Counted from the stretch's first letter, positions 1-16,349 are shown. The stretch is 64,000 bases of DNA from Brevibacterium casei CIP 102111 (GCF_900169275.1 NZ_FXZC01000003.1:62001-126000); one strand, 5' to 3'. Translations and numbers: made by a program. Notes: a model not told the origin generated them from the sequence alone.

Positions 1-11
1 TTTGCGCGGCA

Positions 12-386
12 TTACTTCTTCTCCCTCTTCGCTCCGTACTTGCTGCGGGCCTGCTGACGGCCCTTGACACCCTGGGTGTCGAGGGAACCGCGCACGATCC
101 GGTAGCGCACACCCGGGAGGTCCTTGACACGGCCGCCGCGGACGAGCACGATCGAGTGCTCCTGCAGGTTGTGTCCCTCGCCGGGGATGTACGCGGTCAC
201 TTCGATCTGGCTCGAGAGCTTGACACGAGCGACCTTGCGAAGAGCCGAGTTCGGCTTCTTGGGGGTCGTGGTGTACACACGGGTGCACACGCCGCGACGC
301 TGGGGGCTGCCCTTGAGGGCAGGGGCGTCGGACCCTGCGGACTTGTTATGCCGTCCTTTGCGGACGAGCTGCTGGATTGTCGGCAC
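12..386 (-). CDS. rpsL: 30S ribosomal protein S12
   Basis: This encodes S12 of the ribosomal decoding centre, 124 aa with a GTG start. The open frame extends further upstream, but the family N-terminus ([12 protein letters not shown]) begins at the GTG, which has a GGAGA Shine-Dalgarno 8-9 nt before it. The conserved [10 protein letters not shown] and [12 protein letters not shown] blocks are intact. Lys43 and Lys88, whose substitution gives streptomycin resistance in many bacteria, are both wild type, and Asp89 is the residue usually methylthiolated. In most actinobacteria rpsL is followed by rpsG-fusA-tuf, which would lie just left of this window. The furA-katG-pfkA block on the other strand separates it from rpoC, so it must use its own promoter. 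Confidence 0.98.
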   Translation of the reverse strand: MPTIQQLVRKGRHNKSAGSDAPALKGSPQRRGVCTRVYTTTPKKPNSALRKVARVKLSSQIEVTAYIPGEGHNLQEHSIVLVRGGRVKDLPGVRYRIVRGSLDTQGVKGRQQARSKYGAKREKK

Positions 387-674
387 TAAGCGTTCTCCAT
401 TGCTTCTCGATGAACCTAATTCCCACATCGGTCGCGCATGCGCGTCTGTGAACCGTGGGACATATCCGACTGAACACCGGGTGAAGCTTGACTCCCGATG
501 CCAGTATCCGCGCGATGCCACGCACCCTGCGGTCGGGAGTGTCGCAAGGACACGCACGCGCAGAGGCCCGCGGTTTCGGCGGCCTGCGCCGGTCGCACTC
601 ACACTGGTCCCAGGCCTCACAGAACACCTGGCATGATCGTCCGACGACACAGATAACACAATCAGTCGCATCCC

Positions 675-704
675 AGAATATCGCGTGCGCGAGCCTCCGG
701 TCAA
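675..704 (-). promoter_or_regulatory. Putative promoter of rpsL
   Basis: On the minus strand there is TTGACC, an 18-nt spacer and TATTCT, a good match to the vegetative sigma consensus. It would give a leader of roughly 280 nt before rpsL. This fits rpsL being transcribed independently of rpoBC. No transcript data; inferred from sequence only. Confidence 0.6.
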
Positions 705-824
705 AACCACCGGCACCCTGCCGGAACGGGAGCGCGAGGGCCTCCGCCCCGGCGAGACCGGGGTCACACGGCCCTCCGGCCCGGCAGCCACCTCGGCGAG
801 GAGGCACGGCTGAGGACCCGCTTC

Positions 825-839
825 CTTGACTCATTCAAG
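825..839 (+). promoter_or_regulatory. Putative FurA operator (CTTGA-N5-TCAAG palindrome)
   Basis: A perfect inverted repeat CTTGACTCATTCAAG followed by an A-run lies 21 bp before the furA start codon. An AT-rich element of this kind upstream of furA is a known autoregulatory target in mycobacteria and streptomycetes. The TTGACT within it could also serve as a -35 box. Assignment is by position and symmetry. Confidence 0.55.
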
Positions 840-860
840 AAAACGGGGCAGGGTGAAGGT

Positions 861-1325
861 GTGTCAGAGGAAGAACGCGTGCACGCCGAGGACTATTCCG
901 CGACCCTGCGGAGCAGTTCCCTGCGCGTGACGAAGCAGAGGGTCGCGGTGCTGGCGGCGGTGGACACCCACCCCCATGCCGACACCGAGACCGTCATCCG
1001 ATCCGTCAGGGAGAGCCTGCCGGACGTCTCCCATCAGGCCGTCTACGATTCGCTGCACACGCTCACCGCGGTCGGCCTCGTCCGGAGCATCCAGCCGTCC
1101 GGGTCCGTGGCCAGATACGAGCGGCGCATCGGCGACAACCACCATCACCTCGTCTGCCGGTCGTGCGGTCTCATCGTCGATGTCGACTGCACGGTCGGCC
1201 GGGCGCCCTGTCTGAGTCCGTCGCACGATCACGGATTCGCAGTCGACCAGGCCGAGGTGACGTTCTGGGGACTCTGCCCCGACTGCCGCAGCGGCAGTGA
1301 GGGACCGAGCGACCAGGGAGACTGA
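861..1325 (+). CDS. furA: Fur-family transcriptional regulator, FurA type
   Basis: This encodes a 154-aa Fur-family repressor that starts at GTG, preceded by GGGTGAAGG. The N-terminal winged helix includes LRVTKQRVAVLAAVD and the VSHQAVYDSLHTL recognition region. The C-terminal dimerisation/metal domain carries the DNHHHLVC motif and two CxxC pairs (CRSC and CPDC), the latter typical of structural zinc sites. It sits 102 bp upstream of katG on the same strand, the arrangement known in mycobacteria and streptomycetes, where FurA represses itself and katG and is relieved by peroxide. Autoregulation through the palindrome at 825-839 is inferred. Confidence 0.93.
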   Translation: MSEEERVHAEDYSATLRSSSLRVTKQRVAVLAAVDTHPHADTETVIRSVRESLPDVSHQAVYDSLHTLTAVGLVRSIQPSGSVARYERRIGDNHHHLVCRSCGLIVDVDCTVGRAPCLSPSHDHGFAVDQAEVTFWGLCPDCRSGSEGPSDQGD

Positions 1326-1427
1326 GCAACGCACCTCTGTCGCGTGAACCGGCGCAGACGCCTGCGGGCAACCGCTGCCGAGGACAACAGCTGAGCCGCC
1401 CTGCGGCTCGAACCCGAAAGGAACCCC

Positions 1428-3638
1428 ATGTCCGAAACCTCCACCACGGGCGGCTGCCCGGTCGTCCACGGCGACTCGACGGCAACCGCGACCACCGAGC
1501 CCGGGTCCCTGACCTCTCCGATGCAGGGCGACGCCAACTCCCACTGGTGGCCCAACCGCCTCAACCTCAAGATCCTCGCGAAGAACCAGCCGGCCCGCGA
1601 CCCGATGGATGAGGACTTCGACTACGCGGCCGAGTTCAACAGCCTCGACTACTTCGCTCTCAAGGCCGACCTCGCGGAGATGCAGCGCACGAGCGAGGAC
1701 TGGTGGCCCGCCGACTTCGGCAACTACGGCCCGTTCATGATCCGCATGGCCTGGCACTCGGCGGGCACCTACCGCGTCCAGGACGGTCGCGGCGGCGGCG
1801 GTGAGGGCCAGCAGCGCTTCGCCCCGCTCAACTCGTGGCCCGACAACGTCGGACTCGACAAGGCCCGGCGTCTGCTGTGGCCGCTGAAGAAGAAGTACGG
1901 CAAGAAGATCTCCTGGGCCGACCTCTTCATCCTCGCGGGCAACGTCGCCCTCGAGCAGATGGGCTTCAAGACCTTCGGCTTCGCCGGCGGACGCAAGGAC
2001 GTCTGGGAGCCGGACAACGACGTCTACTGGGGCTCGGAGACCGAATGGCTGGGCACCGACAAGCGCTACGCGGGCAACCGCGAGCTGCAGAAGCCGCTGG
2101 CGGCGACGACGATGGGCCTCATCTACGTCAACCCGGAAGGCCCTGAGGGCGAGCCCGACCCGCTCAAGGCCGCTGCCGACATCCGCGACACCTTCGGTCG
2201 GATGGCGATGAACGACGAGGAGACCGTCGCCCTCATCGCCGGCGGTCACACCTTCGGCAAGACCCACGGCGCCGGCCCCGAGAGCCACAAGGGCGCCGAC
2301 CCCGAGGGCGCCCCGCTCGAGCAGCAGGGTCTGGGCTGGAAGTCCGACTTCGGCACCGGGCACGGCAATGACTCGATCGGCAGCGGCATCGAGGTCACGT
2401 GGACCTACCATCCGACCCGCTGGGACAACGAGTTCTTCCACATCCTCTTCGCCTACGAGTGGGAGAAGTTCGAGAACGAGGGCGGCCACATCCAGTGGCG
2501 TCCGATCGACGGCGGCGGCGACGACATGGTCCCGATGGCCCAGGGTGAGGGACGCCGGGAGCCGCGCATGCTCACCACCGACCTCTCCCTGCGCTTCGAC
2601 CCCGCCTACGAGAAGATCTCGCGCCGCTTCAAGGACGACCAGGCCGCTTTCGAAGACGCGTTCGCCCGGGCCTGGTTCAAGCTCACCCACCGTGACATGG
2701 GCCCGGCCACCCGGTACCTCGGACCCGAGGTTCCCACCGAGGAGCTCATCTGGCAGGACCCGATCCCGGCCGGCACCCCTCTCAACGACGGTGAGCTCGA
2801 GCTCGTCAAGGCCTCGATCCGCAACTCGGGTCTGAGCGTGTCCCAGCTCGTCTCGACGACGTGGGCCGCCGCCTCCTCGCACCGCGTCTCCGACATGCGC
2901 GGCGGCGTCAACGGCGGGCGCCTGCGCCTCGAACCGCAGCGTGACTGGACCGCGAACGAGCCGGCGAAGCTCGCCGAGGTGATCGGCGTCCTCGAGGGCA
3001 TCGCCGACCAGACCGGCGCCTCCTTCGCCGACGTCGTCGCGATCGCCGGTGCCGTGGGCGTCGAGACCGCCGCCGCCGCGGCCGGCCACGACATCACCGT
3101 CCCGGTCTCGACCGGTCGCGGGGACGCCTCGCAGGAGCAGACCGACATCGAGTCGTTCTCCTACCTCGAGCCCACCCACGACGGCTTCCGCAACTACCTC
3201 ACCCCGGATCTGCCCCTGGCCGCGGAGTTCCTCCTGCTCGACCAGGCGAGCCTGCTCGGGCTCACCCCGTCCGAGCTCACCGTCCTCATCGGCGGCCTGC
3301 GCGTCCTCGGGGCGAACTACGAGGACTCCGAGCTCGGCGTCTTCACCGACCGCAAGGAGCAGCTGACGAACGACTTCTTCGTCAACCTCCTCGAGCTCGG
3401 CAACACGTGGAAGGCCGTCGGCGATTCGGCGACGACGAACCTCTACGAGAACTACTCCCCCGATGGTGAGAAGCTGTGGTCGGGCAGCCGCGTCGACCTG
3501 CTCTTCGGTGCGAACTCCGAGCTGCGTGCGATCGCCGAGGTCTACGCCTCCGACGATGCGCAGGAGAAGTTCGTCACCGACTTCGTCCGTGCCTGGACGA
3601 AGGTCGTCGAAGCCGACCGCTACGACCTGAAGCGCTGA
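1428..3638 (+). CDS. katG: Catalase-peroxidase KatG
   Basis: This 736-aa bifunctional haem catalase-peroxidase detoxifies hydrogen peroxide. The distal haem pocket Arg106, Trp109 and His110 lies in [13 protein letters not shown], and proximal His274 lies in [10 protein letters not shown]. The Trp109-Tyr233-Met259 trio that forms the catalase-specific covalent adduct is complete. The serine equivalent to the isoniazid-relevant S315 of M. tuberculosis is present in the GSGIEV segment. Both tandem peroxidase-like domains are full length. The start is supported by AAAGGA before ATG. It is probably co-transcribed with furA, and a 19-bp hairpin follows the stop codon. Confidence 0.98.
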   Translation: MSETSTTGGCPVVHGDSTATATTEPGSLTSPMQGDANSHWWPNRLNLKILAKNQPARDPMDEDFDYAAEFNSLDYFALKADLAEMQRTSEDWWPADFGNYGPFMIRMAWHSAGTYRVQDGRGGGGEGQQRFAPLNSWPDNVGLDKARRLLWPLKKKYGKKISWADLFILAGNVALEQMGFKTFGFAGGRKDVWEPDNDVYWGSETEWLGTDKRYAGNRELQKPLAATTMGLIYVNPEGPEGEPDPLKAAADIRDTFGRMAMNDEETVALIAGGHTFGKTHGAGPESHKGADPEGAPLEQQGLGWKSDFGTGHGNDSIGSGIEVTWTYHPTRWDNEFFHILFAYEWEKFENEGGHIQWRPIDGGGDDMVPMAQGEGRREPRMLTTDLSLRFDPAYEKISRRFKDDQAAFEDAFARAWFKLTHRDMGPATRYLGPEVPTEELIWQDPIPAGTPLNDGELELVKASIRNSGLSVSQLVSTTWAAASSHRVSDMRGGVNGGRLRLEPQRDWTANEPAKLAEVIGVLEGIADQTGASFADVVAIAGAVGVETAAAAAGHDITVPVSTGRGDASQEQTDIESFSYLEPTHDGFRNYLTPDLPLAAEFLLLDQASLLGLTPSELTVLIGGLRVLGANYEDSELGVFTDRKEQLTNDFFVNLLELGNTWKAVGDSATTNLYENYSPDGEKLWSGSRVDLLFGANSELRAIAEVYASDDAQEKFVTDFVRAWTKVVEADRYDLKR

Positions 3639-3645
3639 GCCGACC

Positions 3646-3694
3646 CCCTCGCCGAGGCGGTGGCGCGGGGTCCGTGCCACCGCCTCGGCGAGGG
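3646..3694 (+). terminator. 19-bp perfect hairpin after katG
   Basis: Arms 3646-3664 and 3676-3694 are perfectly complementary over 19 bp with an 11-nt loop, starting 8 bp after the katG stop. There is no clear T-run, so it is either a strong GC-rich terminator or an mRNA-stabilising stem. Both arms contain the GCCGAGGCGG decamer that recurs across the window. Confidence 0.7.
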
Positions 3695-3789
3695 CACGGT
3701 TCCGCATCCTACGGGCGGTGCCCCAACCAGGGGCACCGCCCGTGTGCTGTCCCCGGTCGACGGGTGTGGTCCCCGCTACACTGGTGACC

Positions 3790-4473
3790 ATGTCCGACGA
3801 ACAGCCAGAGCTCCCCTCCCGTCCGCGGATCCGCGCCTCTGACAAGGACCGCGACGCCGTGCTCGCCGTCATCACCGACGCCGTCTCGAACGGTCGCCTC
3901 GACCCCGAGGAGACCGCTGAGCGGCAGGACGAGGCGATCGCGGCGAAGTACCTCGACGAACTCATGCCGCTCATCGTCGACCTTCCCGAGGGCAACGACC
4001 TCCACCGATCGCTCGAGGCGCAGACGGGCGGAACGACCCCCGGATCGCAGATCGTCCCCGGCAACCGACCCGCACCGCTGTCGCCGCTCGCCGCACCCGG
4101 CACCTCGGCGCCGGTGAACTCCGTGGCGATCATGTCCGGGCGCGAGATCGACGTGCCCGCCGGCACCGCCGAGGTGACGACGTACGCGCTCATGGGCGGG
4201 GACAACATCGACCTCTGCGAGGTGATGGGCCCCGGTGTCACCGTCGAGCTCCACTCCTTCGCGATGTGGGGCGGCAACGACATCTACGTCCCGCCGGGCG
4301 TGCGGATCAAGGACGAGACGATCAACATCATGGCCGGCAACGAGGTCCGGCAGTCCGCCCGCGGCGACGGATCGAACGGAACGCTCGTGCTCAAGGGCAT
4401 GTCGCTCATGGCCGGCCACGACATCCACCTGGCGAAGGGCTACCGAGGAAAGGACCAGGGACAGCTGACATGA
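3790..4473 (+). CDS. DUF1707 domain protein with LiaF-like C-terminal region
   Basis: This is a 227-aa protein. Residues about 10-70 form a DUF1707 (SHOCT-like) domain, with RIRASDKDRDAV, the GRLDPEETAERQDEA core and a LP-ending helix. The remainder is a beta-rich region with a repeated pattern (VAIMSGREIDVPAG ... ALMGGDNIDLCEVM ... FAMWGGNDIYVPPG), like the C-terminal domain of LiaF/YvqF proteins. I see no membrane segment. DUF1707 proteins are common in actinobacteria and mostly uncharacterised. The ATG at 3790 is the first start that gives the domain without a spurious N-terminus. Its stop overlaps the pfkA start (ATGA), so the two genes are likely translationally coupled. Confidence 0.85.
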   Translation: MSDEQPELPSRPRIRASDKDRDAVLAVITDAVSNGRLDPEETAERQDEAIAAKYLDELMPLIVDLPEGNDLHRSLEAQTGGTTPGSQIVPGNRPAPLSPLAAPGTSAPVNSVAIMSGREIDVPAGTAEVTTYALMGGDNIDLCEVMGPGVTVELHSFAMWGGNDIYVPPGVRIKDETINIMAGNEVRQSARGDGSNGTLVLKGMSLMAGHDIHLAKGYRGKDQGQLT

Positions 4474-5495
4474 GAATCGGGATCCTCACCTCCGGCGGCG
4501 ACAGCCCCGGACTCAACGCCGTCATCCGCGGCATCGTCCGCAAGGGCATCCGCTCCCACGGCTCCTCGTTCGTCGGGATCAGGGACGGCTGGCGGGGACT
4601 CCTCGAGGACGACGTGTTCGAGATGTCGATGCTCGATGTCCGCGGCCTGTCCGGACGCGGCGGCACGATCCTCGGCACCTCCCGCACTCACCCCTACGAG
4701 GACGGCGGTCCGGCGCGGATGCGCGAGGTGATGGCCGCCCACGACATCGATGCGATCGTCGCGATCGGCGGCGAGGGGACGCTTTCGGGTGCCTCGCGCC
4801 TCGTCGAGGAGGAGGGGCTCAACATCGTCGGGGTGCCGAAGACGATCGACAACGACCTCGACAACACCGACTACACGTTCGGCTTCGACACCGCCCAGTC
4901 GATTGCCACCGAGGCGATCGACCGGCTGCGCACGACCGCTGAGTCGCACCACCGGTGCATGGTCATCGAGGTGATGGGCCGCAACGTCGGCTGGATCGCG
5001 CTGCACTCGGGTATGGCCGGCGGCGCGCACGCGATCCTCATGCCCGAGTTCCCCGTCTCGATGGACCAGATCGGGCAGTGGGTGACCTCGGCGAGGGACC
5101 GCGGTCGCGCCCCGATAGTCGTCGTCGCCGAAGGCTTCGTGCCCGAGGGCCTCGACGAGCAGATCGCCGACCGCGGTCTCGACAGCCGGGGCCGGGCCCG
5201 CCTCGGCGGCATCGCGAACTACCTCGCACCCCTCATCGAGGAGACCACGGGCATCGAGACCCGCGCGACGATCCTCGGACACCTGCAGCGCGGCGGCTCC
5301 CCCACCGCGTATGACCGGGTGCTCTCGACCCGGCTCGGCATGGCCGCAGCCGACCTCGCCCACGACGAGCAATGGGGGAAGATGGCGAGCCTCAAGGGCA
5401 CCGACATCGTCGCCGTCGAGATGGCCTCGGCCGTCGACAGCCTCAAGACGGTGCCGCTCGACCGCTGGGAAGAGGCGCAGGTTCTCTTCGGGTAG
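4470..5495 (+). CDS. pfkA: 6-phosphofructokinase
   Basis: This 341-aa enzyme phosphorylates fructose 6-phosphate in glycolysis. The glycine-rich ILTSGGDSPGLN motif is at the N-terminus, and the catalytic TIDND motif has Asp127. At the phosphoryl-donor site it reads GGEGT, with Gly103 matching Gly104 of the E. coli ATP enzyme, but it carries Lys124 where E. coli has Gly. Lys124 is typical of pyrophosphate-type and mixed group III actinobacterial enzymes. The glycine suggests ATP is still used. The ATG start overlaps the preceding stop codon. A hairpin at 5556-5588 ends the transcript. Confidence 0.95.
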   Translation: MRIGILTSGGDSPGLNAVIRGIVRKGIRSHGSSFVGIRDGWRGLLEDDVFEMSMLDVRGLSGRGGTILGTSRTHPYEDGGPARMREVMAAHDIDAIVAIGGEGTLSGASRLVEEEGLNIVGVPKTIDNDLDNTDYTFGFDTAQSIATEAIDRLRTTAESHHRCMVIEVMGRNVGWIALHSGMAGGAHAILMPEFPVSMDQIGQWVTSARDRGRAPIVVVAEGFVPEGLDEQIADRGLDSRGRARLGGIANYLAPLIEETTGIETRATILGHLQRGGSPTAYDRVLSTRLGMAAADLAHDEQWGKMASLKGTDIVAVEMASAVDSLKTVPLDRWEEAQVLFG

Positions 5496-5555
5496 TCGCG
5501 ATCCGCGCGGAAGGCGTCGCAACCGCGCGAGCGGCGGCCCAAGCGCTGAATGCAC

Positions 5556-5588
5556 GAGGGGCACCCACCGTGTCGGTGGGTGCCCCTC
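5556..5588. terminator. Bidirectional terminator hairpin between pfkA and rpoC
   Basis: Fourteen perfect base pairs (arms 5556-5569 and 5575-5588) with a 5-nt loop sit between the converging stop codons of pfkA (plus) and rpoC (minus). It is a good candidate for ending both transcripts. There is no long T-run on either side. Confidence 0.7.
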
Positions 5589-5623
5589 TGCCGTTCAGAC
5601 CTCAGGCGGTCTGGAACTCAGAC

Positions 5624-9496
<3,873 letters not shown>

Positions 9497-9566
9497 GTAA
9501 ATCCTCTTTCCTGGCGATGGACTCGTGGTCCATCAGAAATTCTTGTGTCGGTTGGAGTGGAAGTGC

Positions 9567-13046
<3,480 letters not shown>

Positions 13047-13206
13047 TGGGATCCTTCCGAGTGCTTCACCAATTGACGCGTTGCCACCCCACCCCGACCG
13101 GCTGCCGATCCGTGTGTCGGTTTCGACACCGGGCGACGACGTGGTTCACTGGAGTGGAACTGGCCTGCCCCCCGCTATATGAAGGCACGCCACAGGCACA
13201 GCAACG

Positions 13207-13235
13207 CAAATATCAAGCTTATAGCATTCGGTCAA
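13207..13235 (-). promoter_or_regulatory. Putative promoter of rpoBC
   Basis: Minus strand TTGACC, a 17-nt spacer and TATTTG. It predicts a leader of about 155 nt before the TTG start of rpoB. An independent rpoB promoter is needed because the usual rplJL-rpoBC linkage is broken here. Confidence 0.6.
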
Positions 13236-13273
13236 GTCCCGCAAGGTCCGTCTCCGAACCCCGTCTCCCACCC

Positions 13274-13302
13274 GTGACATCGATATCCCTCAAGGGTATA
13301 TT
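13274..13302 (+). promoter_or_regulatory. Promoter of the padR pair, probably leaderless, with overlapping inverted repeat
   Basis: GTGACA, a spacer of exactly 17 nt, then TATATT ending 6 nt before the padR ATG. Transcription would therefore start at or next to the A of the start codon. No Shine-Dalgarno is present. An imperfect inverted repeat (ATATCCCT-CA-AGGGTATAT) at 13283-13301 fills the spacer and -10 box and is a natural site for PadR autorepression. Confidence 0.6.
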
Positions 13303-13308
13303 CAGGTC

Positions 13309-13830
13309 ATGGTGTTCCTCCTTCTCGGACTCCTCCACGACGGACCGCGCACCCTCTACGACCTTCACCGAAGGTTCTCCCGCGGGATCTCGCTGTTCTA
13401 CGCCGCGAGCTTCGGCAGCATCCAGCGGGCCCTCGACCGTGCTCGCGACAGCGGTTGGGTCACGGTCGACGACGTTCCCGATTCGGCGCGCGGGCGCCGG
13501 CTCTACTCGCTCACGGCCGCAGGGCGGACACGCTGGCGGGAATGGATGGGCGAACCACCCACCGGGTCGAATCCGGAGCAGACCATGCTCGCGAAGGTCT
13601 ACCTGCTCGGCCGGCTGCCGGAGACCGAGCGCGCGGCATGCCTCGCGGAGATCCGCTCGCGACTCGACGCCGATGCGTCTGCGCTGACAGCCCTCGCCGC
13701 TGACCTCGATGCCGCCGAGGTACCGGATGCCGCGCGGGAGAACCATCGCTTCGAGAGGGCCACCCTCGACTACGGGCTGCGCTCCCACGCCCTGGCAGTG
13801 CAGTGGCTCGACGACCTGGAGCAGTCGTGA
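13309..13830 (+). CDS. PadR-family transcriptional regulator
   Basis: This 173-aa protein has an N-terminal PadR winged helix. Features are LLLGLLHDGPRTLYDL, then FGSIQRALDRARDSGWV as the recognition/turn region, and RRLYSLTAAGR as the wing. A C-terminal helical part (about residues 90-173) fits the PadR dimerisation domain. PadR proteins are usually repressors of adjacent transporters or detoxification genes and respond to small lipophilic ligands. The start lies 7 nt after a TATATT -10 element, so the mRNA is probably leaderless. The stop overlaps the next gene's GTG start, and the small membrane protein is the obvious regulated partner. Confidence 0.88.
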   Translation: MVFLLLGLLHDGPRTLYDLHRRFSRGISLFYAASFGSIQRALDRARDSGWVTVDDVPDSARGRRLYSLTAAGRTRWREWMGEPPTGSNPEQTMLAKVYLLGRLPETERAACLAEIRSRLDADASALTALAADLDAAEVPDAARENHRFERATLDYGLRSHALAVQWLDDLEQS

Positions 13831-14204
13831 CCCTCGCCCTGATCATCGCCCTGGTGCTGCTCGCCGCCCTCGCCGCCCTCCAGATCCTCGGGGCGGCGGG
13901 GCTGCCCGTCGGCAGTCTGCTCTGGGGCGGGCGAGAACGCGTGCTGCCGACCCGGCTGCGGCTCTCGAGTCTCGCGACCCTCGCCGCCTACGCGGTCTTC
14001 GCCGCCCTGCTGCTCAGCCGCACGGGGGTGCTGCCCGGCCGGGACTCCACCGTCGTCATCGTCGCGACATGGGTGCTCGTCGGCGTGCTCGCCCTGAGCA
14101 CGGTGGCCAACGCAGTCTCCGGCAGCCGGACCGAACGCGCGACGATGGTGCCGACCGGGGCGGTGCTCACGGTGGCCGTCCTTGTCATCGCGCTCGGCTG
14201 GTGA
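13827..14204 (+). CDS. Small four-helix membrane protein, function unknown
   Basis: This 125-aa hydrophobic protein has four predicted membrane segments, roughly at residues 2-24, 45-65, 77-97 and 105-124, joined by Arg-rich loops. The GTG start overlaps the padR stop (GTGA), indicating translational coupling. I recognise no family motif. Being in one transcript with a PadR repressor, it could be a small transporter or an immunity-like membrane protein, but this is guesswork from context. Confidence 0.75.
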   Translation: MTLALIIALVLLAALAALQILGAAGLPVGSLLWGGRERVLPTRLRLSSLATLAAYAVFAALLLSRTGVLPGRDSTVVIVATWVLVGVLALSTVANAVSGSRTERATMVPTGAVLTVAVLVIALGW

Positions 14205-14209
14205 CGGCC

Positions 14210-15295
14210 TCACTCCCCCGCCGTGGCGCCCGTGGGCAGCACCTTCTTCCACACGCTCGTCCACGCGAACGTCTCGAATCCGGCGAGGTCGTTGATCGCG
14301 AGCATCCACGTGTTCTCCGCCGCATTCCACGTGTAGACCCGCTCGACCGCCGACTCCTGCAGCAGCGCCGCGTGGTTGGCCCTCTTGAGCCTCGCGCCGA
14401 GGCGGTGCCCGCGGTGCTCGCGGATGACGAGAGTCCCACCCTGGTCGCCGACCTCGGGGCGGTCGGCGAAGTGGGCGGCCTGAGTGTAGCCGGCTACCTC
14501 GTCGCCCTTCATCGCCAGCGCCGTCATCATCCGTTTGCCGGATGCCTCCCGGTCGGCGTCGTTCGCACGCACCCGGTCGGCATCCCAGAACTCCTCCTCC
14601 TCGAGGTCGGCGGCCCCGGGCGTGTCCGTCGACATCCTCCGGTGGAGGAGGGCGAGCGCCTCGAGGTGCTCCTCGGGGGTGGGTCCGGCCCACGTGAGGA
14701 TCGTGTAGCCGTCGTCGCCCTCGTCCTCCGCACCCAGCCCTCCCCCGGCCTCGCGGATCCGCACGACCGAGCACCGTTCGAGCTGCCGCAGAGAGTACCC
14801 GTGGGTGCGGGCGAAGGCGACCTCCGGCAGGGTCGAGGGCAGCGCCCCCGTCCCCGAGGCCGCGGCGACTCGCGCGATCCGCGGATCGGCGTCGACGACC
14901 GCGGCCGGGGACTCACCGAAGCTCGTCAACCTCGTCCGTCCGTCGCCGGCCAGCTGCTCCTCCATAGCCGCGAGCAGCTCGGTGCCGAGTCCCTGCCGGC
15001 GGTGCTCGGGGTGGACTGCGACGTGGATCTCGGCGGCATCCTCGTTGTCCTTGAGGCTGAGGTAGGCGATGCCCTTGGCGACGATGTCCGCGCCGAGGCG
15101 GCCGAGCCACAGCGCGTGCGTGAGATAGTCGTTCGTCCTCCGCAACGTCCGGCGCACCTCTCCGGGGCGGGGGTCGAAGTCGGGGCCGAGGCCGGAGGCT
15201 GAGTTGACGACGCGATCGAAGGCGACCACCTCGGCGACGGTGTCCTCGATCTCGGACTCGGTGAGCGAGCCTGCCGGGATGTGCGTGATCTCCAT
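14210..15295 (-). CDS. Tandem GNAT-fold N-acetyltransferase
   Basis: This 361-aa protein contains two GNAT domains. The first (about 1-165) has the acetyl-CoA pyrophosphate loop HPEHRRQGLGTELL. The second (about 200-361) has REHRGHRLGARLK followed by a NAAENTWML segment. Double GNAT proteins of this length are widespread in actinobacteria, and the best known member is mycothiol synthase MshD. The sequence here does not clearly identify MshD, so the substrate is left open. The start is supported by AAGGAG 4 nt before ATG. It is convergent with the padR pair and divergent from the metallo-hydrolase. Confidence 0.85.
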   Translation of the reverse strand: MEITHIPAGSLTESEIEDTVAEVVAFDRVVNSASGLGPDFDPRPGEVRRTLRRTNDYLTHALWLGRLGADIVAKGIAYLSLKDNEDAAEIHVAVHPEHRRQGLGTELLAAMEEQLAGDGRTRLTSFGESPAAVVDADPRIARVAAASGTGALPSTLPEVAFARTHGYSLRQLERCSVVRIREAGGGLGAEDEGDDGYTILTWAGPTPEEHLEALALLHRRMSTDTPGAADLEEEEFWDADRVRANDADREASGKRMMTALAMKGDEVAGYTQAAHFADRPEVGDQGGTLVIREHRGHRLGARLKRANHAALLQESAVERVYTWNAAENTWMLAINDLAGFETFAWTSVWKKVLPTGATAGE

Positions 15296-15423
15296 CGATC
15301 TCCTTGTCCTCGCGTGCCTGCGCCCGCCGCGGTGCGAAGCGCTCCGAGAGCGAGTCTAACCGCAGACGACGGCGAGGCCGTCGAGACCGGATTCGGGCCG
15401 GTGCCCGCCCGTACACTGGGGCC

Positions 15424-16323
15424 ATGACGACCATCACCGTGCTCACGTTCGACCCGGCCGCCGTCAACTCCGGGATCATCACCGGCGCCGACCGCACCCT
15501 CATCGTCGACTCGAGTCCCGGGCCGGACACGGCCGCCCGCCTCGTCGAGCGCGCACAGGAGCTCAGCCGCGCTGCCAATGAGATCGTCACCCCCATCGAT
15601 CTCGTCATCACCCACGACCACTGGGACCACCACCTCGGAGCCGCCGCCCTCGTCGCCGCCGGCATCGACCGCGTCTTCGCCTCCCCCGCCTTCGCCGCCG
15701 ATCAGGCCGCGAGCACGTGGATCTCCCTCGACGCCCTGCGGACCAATCCCGACACCGCGGACTTCGCCGCGAGCCTGCCGGAGGATCCCGGCGACCTCCT
15801 CGTCGAGGTCACCCCCATCGCCGAGGCGGGTGCGGAGCCCACGGTGGTCGACCTCGGCGACTTCCCCGTCGAACTCTCTGTGCTCGGCGGACATTCCACG
15901 GCCGATGTCATCGTCAGCCTCCCCGAGGCCGGGATCGTCTTCACCGGGGACCTCGTCGAGGAGGGCTCCGCCCCGCAGGCCGGTGCCGACGCGTCCCTGA
16001 GCCATTGGGTCGAGAGCCTCCACGCGCTGCTCGCTCTCCCCGGGGCCGAGGTCTTCGTCCCCGGGCACGGGGTTCCTGTCGATCGGGCGTTCGTCGAACG
16101 ACAGCTCGAGGACATCGACGGCTTCCGGCTCGCGTCCGTGCCCGGGCAGAGACCGGACACCGACCTGTCGACCGGGGGTTTCGGTGCCGACAGCGAGGAC
16201 GTGTGGGAGGACGCGCAGGAGCATGAGCACGGGCCCGACGCCGAGGTGACCCTGCCCTCCCGTGCCATGCCCGGTGACCGCGACCGCACGATCCCGCGGG
16301 AGCTGACGTTGCCGATGGAGTGA
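15424..16323 (+). CDS. Metallo-beta-lactamase-fold hydrolase
   Basis: This 299-aa protein has the metal-binding HxHxDH motif at His64, His66, Asp68 and His69 (THDHWDHHLG). A further metal His lies in LGGHST, the bridging Asp in FTGDLVEEG and the last His in VPGHGVPV. This is the glyoxalase-II-like layout of the superfamily. There is no signal peptide, so it is cytoplasmic. The C-terminal 60 residues are acidic and probably disordered. The substrate cannot be told from sequence; thioester, lactone or quorum-signal hydrolysis are all possible. The ATG at 15424 was chosen because residues upstream do not match the fold. Confidence 0.85.
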   Translation: MTTITVLTFDPAAVNSGIITGADRTLIVDSSPGPDTAARLVERAQELSRAANEIVTPIDLVITHDHWDHHLGAAALVAAGIDRVFASPAFAADQAASTWISLDALRTNPDTADFAASLPEDPGDLLVEVTPIAEAGAEPTVVDLGDFPVELSVLGGHSTADVIVSLPEAGIVFTGDLVEEGSAPQAGADASLSHWVESLHALLALPGAEVFVPGHGVPVDRAFVERQLEDIDGFRLASVPGQRPDTDLSTGGFGADSEDVWEDAQEHEHGPDAEVTLPSRAMPGDRDRTIPRELTLPME

Positions 16324-16349
16324 GCCGGCCACTCGGGGCCTCGACTTTT

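Larger units (their letters stand above)
387..860. other. Divergent intergenic region between rpsL and furA
   Basis: This 474-bp gap holds the likely rpsL promoter and leader on the minus strand. At its right end is the furA operator/promoter on the plus strand. Open frames here lack plausible ribosome binding sites or family motifs, and I regard them as non-coding. Confidence 0.6.

Noticed and set aside
864..4283. A 1,139-codon open frame on the minus strand opposite furA, katG and the DUF1707 gene
   Set aside because: Antisense shadow of real genes in GC-rich DNA. It has low-complexity Val/Gly/Glu/Asp/Arg composition, no family motif and no ribosome binding site.
14210..15295. Naming the tandem GNAT gene mshD
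   Set aside because: Length and double-domain layout are compatible with mycothiol synthase, but I could not see distinguishing MshD residues and no other mycothiol gene is adjacent.
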